Shown: positions 6,660 to 15,631, counted from the stretch's first letter. The stretch: 64,000 nt of DNA from Pengzhenrongella sicca (GCF_017569225.1 NZ_CP071868.1:1116001-1180000), one strand, 5' to 3'. Notes: generated by a model not told the origin, from the letters alone. Translations and numbers: made by a program.

Positions 6660-8774
6660 TCAGCGGCTTAGAGCGCAGGCGATCGCAGCGTCGAGGTGGG
6701 GGGCAAGGGTGCGGACGTAGGTCGCGGTGAGGTGTTGGTCGTCGCGGTAGACAAGGACGTTGCCGATGACGGGTGGGCAGAGCCCGTTTACGCAGAACGA
6801 ATTGGTGAGGTCGACCAGGGTGACGGCCGGGGCGTGGCGCGCGGCCTCGACTTGGGCGTCGTCGGGTAGGGCGTCTGCTTGTCGTCGCGCGCAGCTGGCG
6901 GGATCGTCTGGTCGCTGGGCGACGCATGCTTGGGTCTGGTCGTCGGGCAGCATCATCGGGTTGTCGCGGATCGCCAGCACGGCCAGGCCTGCCTCGGCGA
7001 GACGGTTCCAGTATTCGTTGAACCCTTCGGCCGGGTCGGGGGTGGTGCCGTCGGTGACGAAGGGGACTGCGGTGCGCTGGGCGGTCACGACGAGGTCGAT
7101 GCTGGGGTCTGCCTCGAGTGCGGTGAGGGTCGCCGCGTTGGCGCGCAGGCACGGTCCGCCGCGGGCGTGATCGGTGACGCGTTGGGCGGAGCTGAATGGG
7201 CAGCTGGCGTGCAGGTAGGTGATCACTCGCCAGTGGTTCTGGGTGGCGAGGATCTGCAGGGCGGGCAAGTACTGCTCGGCGTGGGAGTCACCAACCAGGG
7301 CGATAGTGGTCGTCGCATCGGTCGCCCCGAACTCGCACCGGGGGGTGGCACCGTCGGACATCGCGCCCTTGCAGTCGCGCGCCACACTCGCCAGGACGTC
7401 TTCTCGGGCGTGGTTCGGGTCGGGGACGATCAGGTCGGTGGCGGGGTCGAGCGCCCGGTACCCGTGTTCGTCGATCGCTTCGGCCCCGAGTGAAGGGGGA
7501 GGCGTCGCCCAGAATTCCTCGACCGCGTGTGCGCGGGCCTGGGATTGGGCGGCGAGCAGCCCTGCCGGGAGGAACGCCACCGCGGTGCTCACGGTAAGGG
7601 CGACGACCGCAACCAACCCCGTCATGCTCGGCGCGGACCGCAACTTCGCGCAGCGTTGGGTGGGGAGCTCGACGAACTTCCGGCTCAGGCTCGCCAGCAC
7701 CACGCTCAACGCGAGTTGCGCCAGGATCTGCGCGGCGGCGACCGCAGCGCTGGGGTCCGCGGTGTCCGGCCAAAGCACGACGACGGGCCAGTGCCACAGG
7801 TACAGGGAGTATGAGATGTCCGCCAACCAGGACACGGGGCGCAACCTGGCGAGCGCAGCGAAAGAAGCTCGGGTTCGGTTGGCGCCGGCCCCGATGATCA
7901 GGCACGCGCCCACGACGGGCAGCGCGGCGCCAGCGCCAGGGAACGGCGTGCTGGAGTCGTAGGCAATGGCTGCGGTCGCGATAGCGGCCAACCCGGCCCA
8001 GGACGCCGCGGCGCGCACCCGCATGCCAGTGCGGCCGATGGTGGCCGGGCGTAAGGCGAGCAGCGCGCCTGCGGCCAGTTCCCACAGTCGGGTGGGTGTG
8101 GCGAAGTACGCGTCCGGGGATCCAGTCGCGGTCCAGGCGACGCTGATCGCGAAGGAACCCGCGATGACCGCGCCCGTGGCGAGTTGGGCGCGGGCGAGCG
8201 TGCGGGGGCGGACCGGGTGGGTCCGGCGGGACACAAGGACAGCGATGAGGAACAGGGGCCAGATCAGGTAGAACTGCTCTTCGACCGCGAGCGACCAGAA
8301 GTGCTGCAACGCCGTGGGCGCTTGCCCTTGGGTCTGGTAGTCGACGGCGCTGGCTGCGAGCTGCCAGTTCTGCCAGAACCACGTCGAAGCGCGCGCCTGG
8401 GCGCTGAGCTCAGCCCAACGCGTCGATGGGAGCAGGGCCAGGCCTGCCGCGACGACCACGACAATGGTCGCCACCGCGGCGGGCAGGATGCGGCGCGCTC
8501 GTCGGGCGTAGAACCCGGCCAGGTGTAACCGGCCGGTGCGGTCGATCTCGGCCCGCATCTGACGGGTCATCAAGAAGCCGGAGATGACAAAGAAGACGTC
8601 GACCCCGACGAACCCGCCGGGCAGGGCTGCGGGCACGAGGTGGTAGGCGACGACGAGGGTGATCGCCAGAGCCCGAAGCGCGTGCACCTCAGGCAAAAAC
8701 ACCCGAGAGTCTGTGTCGGCGGGCACCTGGCGGCGGACGCGTAAGCGCTCGAGGACCGCACCGGATGCGGGCAT
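6660..8774 (-). CDS. OafA/YrhL-type acyltransferase with SGNH-like domain
   Basis: A 704-residue membrane acyltransferase. The N-terminal acyltransferase-3 domain (about residues 25-390) begins PEVHALRALAITLVVAYHL and continues GGFVGVDVFFVISGFLM, with about ten membrane segments and the RRARRILPA signature. The C-terminal extracytoplasmic part (about 430-704) has the SGNH-type block IALVGDSHAEQYLPALQ and a closing DDQHLTATYVRTLAPHL, giving the Ser, Asp and His of an esterase-like triad. Such fusions O-acetylate or otherwise acylate cell-surface polysaccharides and peptidoglycan. A GGGAGGG ribosome binding site precedes the ATG at 8774. It stands alone in the island between the VanX-like and PadR-linked genes. 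Confidence 0.92.
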   Translation of the reverse strand: MPASGAVLERLRVRRQVPADTDSRVFLPEVHALRALAITLVVAYHLVPAALPGGFVGVDVFFVISGFLMTRQMRAEIDRTGRLHLAGFYARRARRILPAAVATIVVVVAAGLALLPSTRWAELSAQARASTWFWQNWQLAASAVDYQTQGQAPTALQHFWSLAVEEQFYLIWPLFLIAVLVSRRTHPVRPRTLARAQLATGAVIAGSFAISVAWTATGSPDAYFATPTRLWELAAGALLALRPATIGRTGMRVRAAASWAGLAAIATAAIAYDSSTPFPGAGAALPVVGACLIIGAGANRTRASFAALARLRPVSWLADISYSLYLWHWPVVVLWPDTADPSAAVAAAQILAQLALSVVLASLSRKFVELPTQRCAKLRSAPSMTGLVAVVALTVSTAVAFLPAGLLAAQSQARAHAVEEFWATPPPSLGAEAIDEHGYRALDPATDLIVPDPNHAREDVLASVARDCKGAMSDGATPRCEFGATDATTTIALVGDSHAEQYLPALQILATQNHWRVITYLHASCPFSSAQRVTDHARGGPCLRANAATLTALEADPSIDLVVTAQRTAVPFVTDGTTPDPAEGFNEYWNRLAEAGLAVLAIRDNPMMLPDDQTQACVAQRPDDPASCARRQADALPDDAQVEAARHAPAVTLVDLTNSFCVNGLCPPVIGNVLVYRDDQHLTATYVRTLAPHLDAAIACALSR

Positions 8775-8890
8775 GGCAAGCCCTCCCGGGCATTCGGTGG
8801 GTGGTCTGGGCGGCGTGACGGCAGCACAAAGGCAGCCGCGGCGGTCGATTGCGGGCCGAAATCAGGTGTCCCGTGCGGGACCCTGTTACC

Positions 8891-9949
8891 TCACGGGCGG
8901 GGGTGAACCCGTTTTACCTGAGAACGGGCCCGGAAATCCGCCGCTGCCGAGCTGGCCAGCCGGCTACCGGCGTAGAGCAACACCAGGGTAACGACACCGA
9001 AGGCGCCTTCGGTTAGGGGCAGGTAGTCAAACGTGTTCGGGGTGGCGCGGTCGATGAGCCCGGGAAACGCGATCCGGCACGCTAGAAGCGGTAGAAGAAG
9101 AGCGACCAGGAAGGGAAGGACCACCCGTCCGGTCGCCGACCACAGACTCGCGAGAGCGGCAGCGAGGAGGGCTCCGGCGATCAGCCACGGGTGCAGGGGG
9201 CTGTAGTTGACGATGTACAGCACCCCGCCGAGGCTGGTCTGGGTGACTCCGAGGCCACCCGCGACGAGTGCGATCAGGACGAGAATGCGGGGCGGCACCA
9301 GCCTTCGACCATGTTCGACGGTCGCAGGCCTCGCCAGCAGGCCCACCGCAACGATCTGGACCACCATCCAGCCCGCGTTCATCACCATCGTGCGCTGAAA
9401 ATTGTTGGTCACCAGCCCGACGAAGAAGGCCCCGAACACGACAGTTCCGGCGGCTGCCGGGAACCGGGCGATCTTCGACTTCCCGATCAACAGACACACG
9501 ATCGCCGCAGCCCAGAACGCCCAAACCAGCCAGCCTCCATGCATCCACAAGAAGGCACGCAACTCGAAGCTGTTCCGCGTGGAAAAGTAGTCGGGCTGCC
9601 CCTGCGGAGCGACCAACCACCGCACGAGCGGCATCAAGAGGTACGTGACCTGGCCCACCGGGTACGCGAGCAACAACGGCACGATGACCGCCAATCCCGC
9701 CGCCGCTGTGCGCACCTCCCCGCGAGAGGGCAAGAAGAGCACCCGGATCCACTGACGCACGGCAATGGCCGCGATGTCGAACGCGTCCGCGAATCGGGGC
9801 CGGCGCCGGTCCGGTGGGCTGAGCTCGAGCATCACGTCGACCATCTCGCGCTCACGGGCACGGCGATAGGCCGGGGGCAGTGCGCGAAGTAGTCGCCGAT
9901 AGGAGCGCTCAAGGTCAACCCCGGGTGAACCCGTGGCGGTGGCCGTCAT
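8891..9949 (-). CDS. Membrane protein coupled to a PadR regulator
   Basis: A 352-residue protein. Residues 10-60 are soluble and resemble the N-terminal segment common in PadR-linked membrane proteins (YRRLLRALPPAYRRAREREM, then VDVMLELSPPDRRRP). The rest holds about eight hydrophobic segments, e.g. AAAGLAVIVPLLLAYPVG, AFWAAAIVCLLIG and ALLAAALASLW. No transporter motif was found. Its ATG at 9949 overlaps the stop of the upstream PadR gene in an ATGA, so the two are co-translated. In actinobacteria such membrane proteins are the targets of the PadR repressor and are thought to respond to cell-envelope stress; function here is unknown. Confidence 0.85.
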   Translation of the reverse strand: MTATATGSPGVDLERSYRRLLRALPPAYRRAREREMVDVMLELSPPDRRRPRFADAFDIAAIAVRQWIRVLFLPSRGEVRTAAAGLAVIVPLLLAYPVGQVTYLLMPLVRWLVAPQGQPDYFSTRNSFELRAFLWMHGGWLVWAFWAAAIVCLLIGKSKIARFPAAAGTVVFGAFFVGLVTNNFQRTMVMNAGWMVVQIVAVGLLARPATVEHGRRLVPPRILVLIALVAGGLGVTQTSLGGVLYIVNYSPLHPWLIAGALLAAALASLWSATGRVVLPFLVALLLPLLACRIAFPGLIDRATPNTFDYLPLTEGAFGVVTLVLLYAGSRLASSAAADFRARSQVKRVHPRP

Positions 9950-10275
9950 GCGAGCGCACCCGCTACGCCCAGGCGTACCAGGGCAGCCCGCGCCTGGTCT
10001 CGGGTCCGCTCCGCTTCAACTTGAAGGACACCTCGACCCTTCTCGGTCAACCGGTAGTACCGGCGCAACCGGGAGTCGACGACCTCCTCGCGATCGACCT
10101 CCACCAGCCCCGCGACATCCAGTCGATCCAAGGCCCCATACAAGGTGCCCACCCGCATCGCGACCCGCCCGCCGGAGATCGCATCGACGTCCTTGATCAC
10201 CGCGTACCCGTGCTGCGGGCCAGCCGCCAACGCGGTCAGGATCAGGAACGATGGCTCCTGCAGATGCTTACTCAT
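9946..10275 (-). CDS. PadR-family transcriptional regulator
   Basis: A 109-residue PadR winged-helix protein: EPSFLILTALAAGPQHGYAV at the N-terminus, recognition helix region GTLYGALDRLDVAGLVEVDR, and wing DSRLRRYYRLTEKGRGVL, followed by a short dimerisation helix. PadR proteins repress their own operon and release DNA on ligand or antimicrobial stress. The ATG at 10275 is chosen because TATAGT lies exactly 6 nt upstream, indicating leaderless transcription; the in-frame start 15 nt further up would lie inside that promoter. It forms a two-gene unit with the membrane protein that starts in its stop codon. The 264 nt upstream hold no other gene. Confidence 0.93.
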   Translation of the reverse strand: MSKHLQEPSFLILTALAAGPQHGYAVIKDVDAISGGRVAMRVGTLYGALDRLDVAGLVEVDREEVVDSRLRRYYRLTEKGRGVLQVEAERTRDQARAALVRLGVAGALA

Positions 10276-10539
10276 GCCGAAACTATACATCCGTCACAAG
10301 AGTATGTGCTGAGTAGTCGCCCGGCGAGTCGAACCGCAACGCCTGGACCCCAGCGCTGGGCTGCCGACAAACAACACGTCCCACGGACCCCGGCCCAGCT
10401 CGGTGGCAACCATCGGTGGTAACCACTAGTGAGCGACAGGTAAGTGCCGTCAGACCAGGCGACGGTGGATCCTTGACGCTTCGCGACAGACGCCGGGCGG
10501 CGTGACGTTGAGGGCGCGCGCGAGGGTTCAATCGTCGCC

Positions 10540-11652
10540 TCATGGGGTGGAGAGCCAGCCCGCTGTGCCGTCTTGCAGACCGCCCCACGCGAAGAGCGCG
10601 CTCGGGGATGCGGCAATGGATGGCGGGTAGTTCGGGTCCCACGGTTCGTCGGGGATCGCCGTCGTCGTGAGTGTGACCGGGTCGAGCAGGGAGTCGCCCA
10701 CTCGGACGAGGTCGCCCACCACAAGGCGCGGCCATGAGCTGTCACCGGGGGTCTCTGGCAGCCTTTCCCATTCCCCTGTCCGTGGTTCGTAGATCCCTCC
10801 GAATGGGTAGGCCCGGCCCCAGTTGCCGACCTCGCCGCCGTCCGAGCCGCCGGGGTCGGGGAACACCAGCCGTCCGCCTGCCGATACCGGGCCCGAGCCG
10901 ATGACCTCGGTGCCCGGAAGCACCGTCCAGCTCTCCATCGTGGAGTCGAGCTCGGCCAACCGAACGAGAGAGGGAGCATCAGCACCGGGTCTCGCCACTA
11001 GGTCCCTGGCCGTCAGGAACATCCGCCCATCGACGACGACCAGTGTGCGGTCGAAGCTCAGTCCCAGCGGGTCGTCGGGCACGCGGTGCCAGCTCGCGGT
11101 CTGCGGGTCGAACCACGAGTCCACGGCTGGTCCGGTCTCGTCGGAGCCCGGTATCGACAGCAGGACGTCCCCAGCCACGACGAGGTTCCCGGGGCCGTCG
11201 GGGGGCATCGGCAGCGTGCTCCACGTGTCCGCCGTAGCGTCGTAGGCCAGGAAAGCCGACGGCGCACCGGCGTAGCCGCTGGCAGTGAGCACGTAGAGCA
11301 CTGCGTCGATCACGGCCGTTGACGGGAACACCACCAGCGCGGGCGAGTCCGCGATCGGGGCCCACGTGCCGGACACCGGGTCGAAGGCAGCTCCGTCGCG
11401 CAGGAAAGAACCCATCGGGACGGCGCAGTCCGCGGTTGGCGGGCATCGCGGACCGTCGTCACCGCCGACCACGAGGAAGCGGTCGGCGACCCACACCACA
11501 GTGGCGCTATACCGTTCTGACAGCGGAGCCTCGGCGACAGCTGACCATCCGGTGTCCACTGACGCTCGCGGTCCCAATACCTCGGGCGAACCGCAGCCGG
11601 ACGACACGGCCGCAACCGCGAGTACAACGGCTAGCGCTACCGGGAATCGCAC
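10540..11652 (-). CDS. Kelch-like beta-propeller lipoprotein
   Basis: A 370-residue exported protein. The N-terminus (RFPVALAVVLAVAAVSSGCGS) is a lipoprotein signal with the lipidated Cys near residue 21. The body has at least four kelch-type repeats recognisable by Gly-Gly/Tyr-Trp patterns such as DRFLVVGGDDG, DPVSGTWAPIADSP, DATADTWSTLPMPP and EPRTGEWERLPETPG, so a beta-propeller anchored to the outer face of the membrane is likely. The GTG at 11652 is preferred to the longer frame because GAGGTGG lies just upstream. The binding partner is unknown. Its upstream region ends at the IS3-family insertion (11781), which may have displaced its promoter. Confidence 0.8.
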   Translation of the reverse strand: MRFPVALAVVLAVAAVSSGCGSPEVLGPRASVDTGWSAVAEAPLSERYSATVVWVADRFLVVGGDDGPRCPPTADCAVPMGSFLRDGAAFDPVSGTWAPIADSPALVVFPSTAVIDAVLYVLTASGYAGAPSAFLAYDATADTWSTLPMPPDGPGNLVVAGDVLLSIPGSDETGPAVDSWFDPQTASWHRVPDDPLGLSFDRTLVVVDGRMFLTARDLVARPGADAPSLVRLAELDSTMESWTVLPGTEVIGSGPVSAGGRLVFPDPGGSDGGEVGNWGRAYPFGGIYEPRTGEWERLPETPGDSSWPRLVVGDLVRVGDSLLDPVTLTTTAIPDEPWDPNYPPSIAASPSALFAWGGLQDGTAGWLSTP

Positions 11653-11812
11653 GCGACCACCTCTTCCTCTGACCCTGATGTGTCGCAACTGCTCCCGCTC
11701 TTGCAGCGACAACGAACGAACGCACGTTGACGACGAAGTCTTGACAACACGCGTGACCCGGCTGCACAGCGGTGGCACTCGGGTCTGCTGCACGAATAGG
11801 TGACAGTCGGTC

Positions 11813-12688
11813 TCAGGCGGCGAGTGCGACCTGAGGGGTGTTGATGGTCTCGTACTCGATGGGGGTCAGTCGACCCAGGCGGGCCTGGCGTCGGCGGCGG
11901 TGGTAGGTCCGTTCGATCCACGTGATGATCGCCAGGCGGAGCTCGTCGCGGTTGGCCCAGCGGCGCCGGTCCAGGACGTTCTTCTGCAGCAACGAGAAGA
12001 AGCTCTCCATCGCCGCGTTGTCCCCGGCCGAGGCGACTTGCCCCATCGATCCGACCAGGGTGTGTCGGTCCAGCTCGCGCAGCACCTTTCGGCTTCGAAA
12101 TTGGCTGCCCCGGTCCGAGTGGACGATGCAGCCGGCCACGTCACGACGGCGCTGCACGGCGCTGGCCAGGGCGTTCACCGCGATCCGGGAGGTCATGCGG
12201 TCGCTGATCGAGTACCCCACGATCCGGTTGGAGTACACGTCCTTGATCGCACACAGGTAGAGCTTGCCCTCGGCGGTGGGGTGCTCGGTGATGTCCCAGA
12301 GCCACAACCGGTTGGGTGCGTCGGCGCGGAAGATCCGCAGCACGCGGTCGTCGTGGGCTGGCGGGCCGGCCTTCTTGCCGTTCTTGGCGCGCTTCTTGCC
12401 GAACACCGACCACCACTGGTTGTCCCGGCAGATCCGCCAGACCCGCCGGTCACTGGCGCGCAGGCCGGCCTTGTCGGCTTCGTCGGCCAGCAGCCGGTGC
12501 CCGAACTCGGGATCGTCGACGTGGGCATCGAACAGCACGTTCGCCAGGTACGCCTCGTCCAGGTCACGAGCTGTGATCGGCGCGGCGAGCCAGCGGTAGT
12601 AGGGCTGTCTGGCGAGCTTGAGTACCCGGCACGTCACCGCGACGGGGATCCCGTCGCTAGCGAGCTCACTCACGAGCGGGTACATCAT
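11813..12688 (-). CDS. IS3-family transposase OrfB
   Basis: A 291-residue DDE integrase-fold protein. It starts MMYPLVSELASDGIPVAVTC with an HTH_21-like region (CRVLKLARQPYYRWL), then the rve domain with the three acidic residues in LWLWDITEHPT (D), CIVHSDRGSQFRS (D) and NAAMESFFSLLQKNVL (E), and the usual C-terminal RLTPIEYE. The ATG at 12688 overlaps the orfA stop as ATGA within a run of four A's, so OrfB can be made by -1 frameshifting (as the OrfAB fusion transposase) or by reinitiation. The frame itself is open further upstream to 12865, consistent with a fusion. Confidence 0.95.
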   Translation of the reverse strand: MMYPLVSELASDGIPVAVTCRVLKLARQPYYRWLAAPITARDLDEAYLANVLFDAHVDDPEFGHRLLADEADKAGLRASDRRVWRICRDNQWWSVFGKKRAKNGKKAGPPAHDDRVLRIFRADAPNRLWLWDITEHPTAEGKLYLCAIKDVYSNRIVGYSISDRMTSRIAVNALASAVQRRRDVAGCIVHSDRGSQFRSRKVLRELDRHTLVGSMGQVASAGDNAAMESFFSLLQKNVLDRRRWANRDELRLAIITWIERTYHRRRRQARLGRLTPIEYETINTPQVALAA

Positions 12689-12981
12689 TTTCCCGGCAGG
12701 TGCGCCTGGGCGAAGTACGCCGCCGCGCGACGCAGGATCTCGTTCTCCTGCTCGAGGAGCCGGTTGCGGCGACGCATCTCGCGCAGTTCGGCCGACTCGC
12801 TGACCGTTACGCCGGGACGGTTGCCGTCCTGGACGTCGGCGGCCTGCATCCAGTTGCGCAGGCACGACTCGCTGATTCCGAAGTCTTTCGCGATCTCTTT
12901 GATCGGAGCATCACCGCGGCGGGCCACGGCCACGACGTCGTCGCGGAACTCCTTGGGGTGGGGTCTGGGCACGGTGCACAT
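12685..12981 (-). CDS. IS3-family transposase OrfA
   Basis: A protein of about 98 residues with the HTH_Tnp_1 domain: PHPKEFRDDVVAVARRGDAP, then IKEIAKDFGISESCLRNWM as the helix-turn-helix, followed by a leucine zipper-like helix (ELREMRRRNRLLEQENEILRR) for dimerisation. It binds the inverted repeats. The ATG at 12981 or the GTG at 12972 could be the start; AAGGA just upstream favours the GTG. It ends in a region suited for -1 frameshifting into OrfB. Confidence 0.92.
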   Translation of the reverse strand: MCTVPRPHPKEFRDDVVAVARRGDAPIKEIAKDFGISESCLRNWMQAADVQDGNRPGVTVSESAELREMRRRNRLLEQENEILRRAAAYFAQAHLPGK

Positions 12982-13041
12982 CCTTCCAGCGGTGCCCTCC
13001 GGCACCACAGGTCAGGTGTCACCTATTCGTGCAGCAGACCC

Positions 13042-13687
13042 CTCCGGCCGACACGAGACTGACGCCGGGGGAAGCGAGACCACCCCGAGTAGCGCCACAC
13101 GCATGCGACGGTGAGAACGACCGCAATGCGTTCGCTATGGGAGCCGCCGCGGACACCCACCCAGCACTTGGCGACAGGTACGTGCTGATTCGATCGGACG
13201 TGAACGGTAGGCCGAGGGACCAAGTGGGGGGGGGGGGGGGGGGGGACTCACGTTCCGAGACGCCGCTCGCCGCGTGCCCTGTAATGTCGCTCTTGAACCC
13301 GCCCAAGGCGTGTCTACCCGGTAAGGGTGCGTCCGACCGCAGCAGTTGAGGGTGGCTGCCCGTTCAAGCCGGGCCGGGCCCGTGACGGGGTCCTCGCGCT
13401 GCGGTCGCGATTTGGGCCCCCACCTTGTCGTGCCCCTGCGTCTCTACGACGCCTTCGGCCGCTCCTCGCCGTTCGAGCGTGCAGTCTCACCGAATCCGCC
13501 AACGCAGATTGAGGTAGCGATTCCGTTCGCGTGGGGCTTGGTTATGACCTTCTTCTGGTCAAGAGGCGCGGTCACGGAACGACTGGTGTCCGTGTCGGCG
13601 ATTAGGTCGCTGGCCCATTGTGCGTAGGCGGCGCCGCGGTCGCGGCTCTCGCCGGGTGGCAGGCCCTCGACGGCGGCGGTGAGATGG
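13042..13687. other. Gene-poor stretch right of the IS3 element
   Basis: No gene with a start and ribosome binding site was found. It holds the 20-G tract (13226-13245). The minus strand between 13444 and 13690 reads protein-like for about 40 residues (EGLPPGESRDRGAAYAQWA) directly after the stop of the small membrane-protein gene, but without a usable start; it may be a decayed gene. Confidence 0.4.
13226..13245 (+). repeat. Homopolymeric tract of 20 G
   Basis: Twenty consecutive G residues lie in a region without a recognised gene. Such tracts are slippage-prone in vivo and also error-prone in sequencing, so the exact length is uncertain. Confidence 0.9.
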
Positions 13688-13840
13688 TCACCGCTGCGGC
13701 CGCCGCCACGCACGCACCAGTTCCAACAACCGCTGATACGGCACCTCACCAGGCCAGAACACAACCGCGGTCACCAAGACCAGCCCAGCGAGCCACACCA
13801 ACCCGCCAGCGCTAGCGAGAGCCCTCGCGACATCGCCCAT
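13688..13840 (-). CDS. Small single-pass membrane protein, unknown
   Basis: A 50-residue protein MGDVARALASAGGLVW... with one membrane helix (LVWLAGLVLVTAVVFWPG) followed by a basic tail (LLELVRAWRRPQR). The ATG at 13840 has a near-perfect GGAGGTGG ribosome binding site, which supports expression. Small one-helix proteins of this kind occur in actinobacterial conjugative elements, but no specific family was identified. It is followed by the short frame remnant at 13444-13687 and preceded by other small genes on the same strand. Confidence 0.5.
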   Translation of the reverse strand: MGDVARALASAGGLVWLAGLVLVTAVVFWPGEVPYQRLLELVRAWRRPQR

Positions 13841-13877
13841 GCACACCACCTCCGTCGTGAGCGAGGCCGCTCGGGCC

Positions 13878-14105
13878 TCACCCCGGACCATGCGCAGAAC
13901 GGATCGCTAGCGTCGCGCCCTCACGAGCCGGCCCGTCGCGAGCCCCGTCCGCGCACCTCGACCACGACCACGACAGCCCGAGACTCCTTCGAGTTCGCCG
14001 GTGAGCTCCGGCACGGCGGTTCGGCGCGCGCCCGCATGACCGGCTGCCGCCTAGCAAGGCTTCCAGGTCCGGGTCGATGCCCTGTGCCGTGGTGCGGGCG
14101 CTCAT
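13878..14105 (-). CDS. Short hypothetical, possibly frameshifted
   Basis: An ATG at 14105 with GAGGTGA at good spacing begins MSARTTAQGIDPDLEALLGG, a plausible start of a small protein. The same frame then becomes low-complexity (Arg/Ser/Trp-rich) up to 13878. An alternative frame from an ATG at 14037 (MRARAEPPCRSSPANSKESR, stop at 13921) looks more protein-like in the second half, so the gene may carry a frameshift. No family recognised. Confidence 0.3.
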   Translation of the reverse strand: MSARTTAQGIDPDLEALLGGSRSCGRAPNRRAGAHRRTRRSLGLSWSWSRCADGARDGPAREGATLAIRSAHGPG

Positions 14106-14226
14106 CAGGTCACCTCGAACTCGGATGCGTCCCGGGCGAACCAGGGTCGGCTCGCCGATCATCCCAGCCTTGGCCCCCGCACGATTTCACACCCGCAACC
14201 GGCGCCTACCGCGAGACGACTTGGGC

Positions 14227-14862
14227 CTATCTGGACGAGTTGGCGGGACAGGCACTCGCAGGCAATGCGATTTTTCTCCCCTGGCGCGCGGTTCTATGGC
14301 GGCGCGTGGAGAATCGACCGAGGAAGCTGACTGTCGCGATAGCAACTATCACTTGCCGAGCGTTCCAGTTGGGGCGCCTTGATCGATCTAGGATATTCTG
14401 CATTTTTGTGAGGATTTCAGCCTGCCGAGCGATTGCTTCAACGTCAGAAGCGTGCCGTTCGCGCCGGCCGATCTTACCCGTAGCCATCGACGTAGCCACC
14501 CAGGCGGTGAACGTAGCAACCATGAACATGGCGCCAATGTTGTTCGCGCGTTCCGCGGAGCCGGATGATGAAATTTGTGACCCGATGGACAACACGTTGT
14601 CCAACTCGAGGCCGAACATCAGTCCACTGAAAGCGGTAAGTCCGGCAGCCGTTGTTCGCAGAATTTCGAGAAACCTGTCATGAAAAGCCAGTGGAATGAG
14701 TATCGCGTGTATTGCGACGAGGCCCAAGAGGACTTCGCCCGACGCCCAGAGGCTGGGAAAGGCGGCTGCCCCAACGGATCCGGTCAGTAAGAGAATAGTC
14801 GTAGTTCCGAGGACTTCACCTCCAGAGATCGTTCGTAAGTCTCGTAAGTAGTTCGTTCGCAT
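14227..14862 (-). CDS. Membrane protein, unknown, low GC
   Basis: A 211-residue protein from an ATG at 14862. It has four hydrophobic segments (EVLGTTTILLLTGSVGAAAF, VLLGLVAIHAILIPLAF, LRTTAAGLTAFSGLMFG, NIGAMFMVATFTAWVATSMA) and a basic, helical C-terminal tail. Codon use is clearly less G/C-biased than in the neighbours, suggesting acquisition from another source. No ribosome binding site is evident before the chosen ATG; the frame is open to 15000. The family is not recognised. The last part after about residue 175 may be a run-on into non-homologous sequence. Confidence 0.5.
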   Translation of the reverse strand: MRTNYLRDLRTISGGEVLGTTTILLLTGSVGAAAFPSLWASGEVLLGLVAIHAILIPLAFHDRFLEILRTTAAGLTAFSGLMFGLELDNVLSIGSQISSSGSAERANNIGAMFMVATFTAWVATSMATGKIGRRERHASDVEAIARQAEILTKMQNILDRSRRPNWNARQVIVAIATVSFLGRFSTRRHRTARQGRKIALPASACPANSSR

Positions 14863-14929
14863 GGTCACACGTGATAGATCGACGACATCGAACTGGATTT
14901 GAGGGGTGCGGGCCGACTGAGCCTCGAGG

Positions 14930-15127
14930 CTAACCGCCCGTGCGCGAGTTGGCACACGAGTGACTAACCGCCGCCTTCCTCGGCCCCGCACCGGCGACAC
15001 GGCTCTGCTCGAGGTCGTTGGCCCAGGTCTGTTCGGTCACCGCCGCGGCTGCGACTTGCGCATTCCGGGACCGCATACTGGCTATCAGTTCCCGGGTCGG
15101 AAGCGTCTCTACTGCAGCAGTGGCCAC
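14930..15127 (-). CDS. Short hypothetical protein
   Basis: From a GTG at 15127 with AGGTG upstream, the frame encodes 65 residues beginning with a helical, well-behaved stretch (ATAAVETLPTRELIASM, then RSRNAQVAAAAVTEQTWAN). It could be an intact small protein or the 5' part of a gene truncated near 14960. It lies just upstream of and in the same direction as the low-GC membrane protein. No family recognised. Confidence 0.35.
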   Translation of the reverse strand: MATAAVETLPTRELIASMRSRNAQVAAAAVTEQTWANDLEQSRVAGAGPRKAAVSHSCANSRTGG

Positions 15128-15631
15128 GTCAGCACCTGCTTGCGGACGGGGGCCTTACGGCGGCGTCGATGAAATTGCCGCCACCTCGCCGAAGTCCAGA
15201 TTCATTCAACGCGCGGCGTGGTTCGTTGAGCGGGAACAAGCGCGCCGCGCCGGTGATGTCCTGATTTTCGCGCTCACCTGCCCAGCAGATGGCGCTGTCG
15301 TTCTGGGCGGCGCCTCGCTCTACGGTGTTGGCCTCGATCAGCGTCGTGCGGGAATCGGGTACTCACTCGCCCCCGAAGCCCCCGCGGGAGGGCATCGCTT
15401 TGCACGCTCTCCGAATGCTCGCCGCGTGGGCGTTCGAGACCCTGCGCTCGGAGCGGTTGGAGTCGACGTGTGCCCCGGACAACTCCGCATCAAAGTGCCC
15501 AGAAGGAGGGGGTTCCTCCGCGAGGGGGTCCTGCGCTCGCACCAGGTGTTCAAGGGTGCCCGACGCGACTCGGTGCTGTGCTGTTCTCCTTGCGCACCCG
15601 CGAAGTCCGATCGGGAGGCGAGGCGAGGACC
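15128..15631. other. Stretch without recognisable gene
   Basis: All six frames were considered; none combines a start, ribosome binding site and protein-like composition. Nothing else was recognised here. Confidence 0.5.

Larger units (their letters stand above)
11781..13041 (-). mobile_element. Complete IS3-family insertion sequence, 1261 bp
   Basis: Both ends carry perfect 25-bp inverted repeats (11781-11805 and 13017-13041, starting GGGTCTGCTGCACG). They are flanked by a 3-bp direct repeat CTC at 11778-11780 and 13042-13044, the target duplication. Inside are two overlapping minus-strand frames (orfA, orfB) with all catalytic residues intact, so the copy looks functional and recent. Confidence 0.93.

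Noticed and set aside
13444-13764. A gene downstream of the 50-aa membrane protein
   Set aside because: The frame has a protein-like central part but its only ATG lies inside the other gene and no ribosome binding site was found; kept only as a possible remnant.
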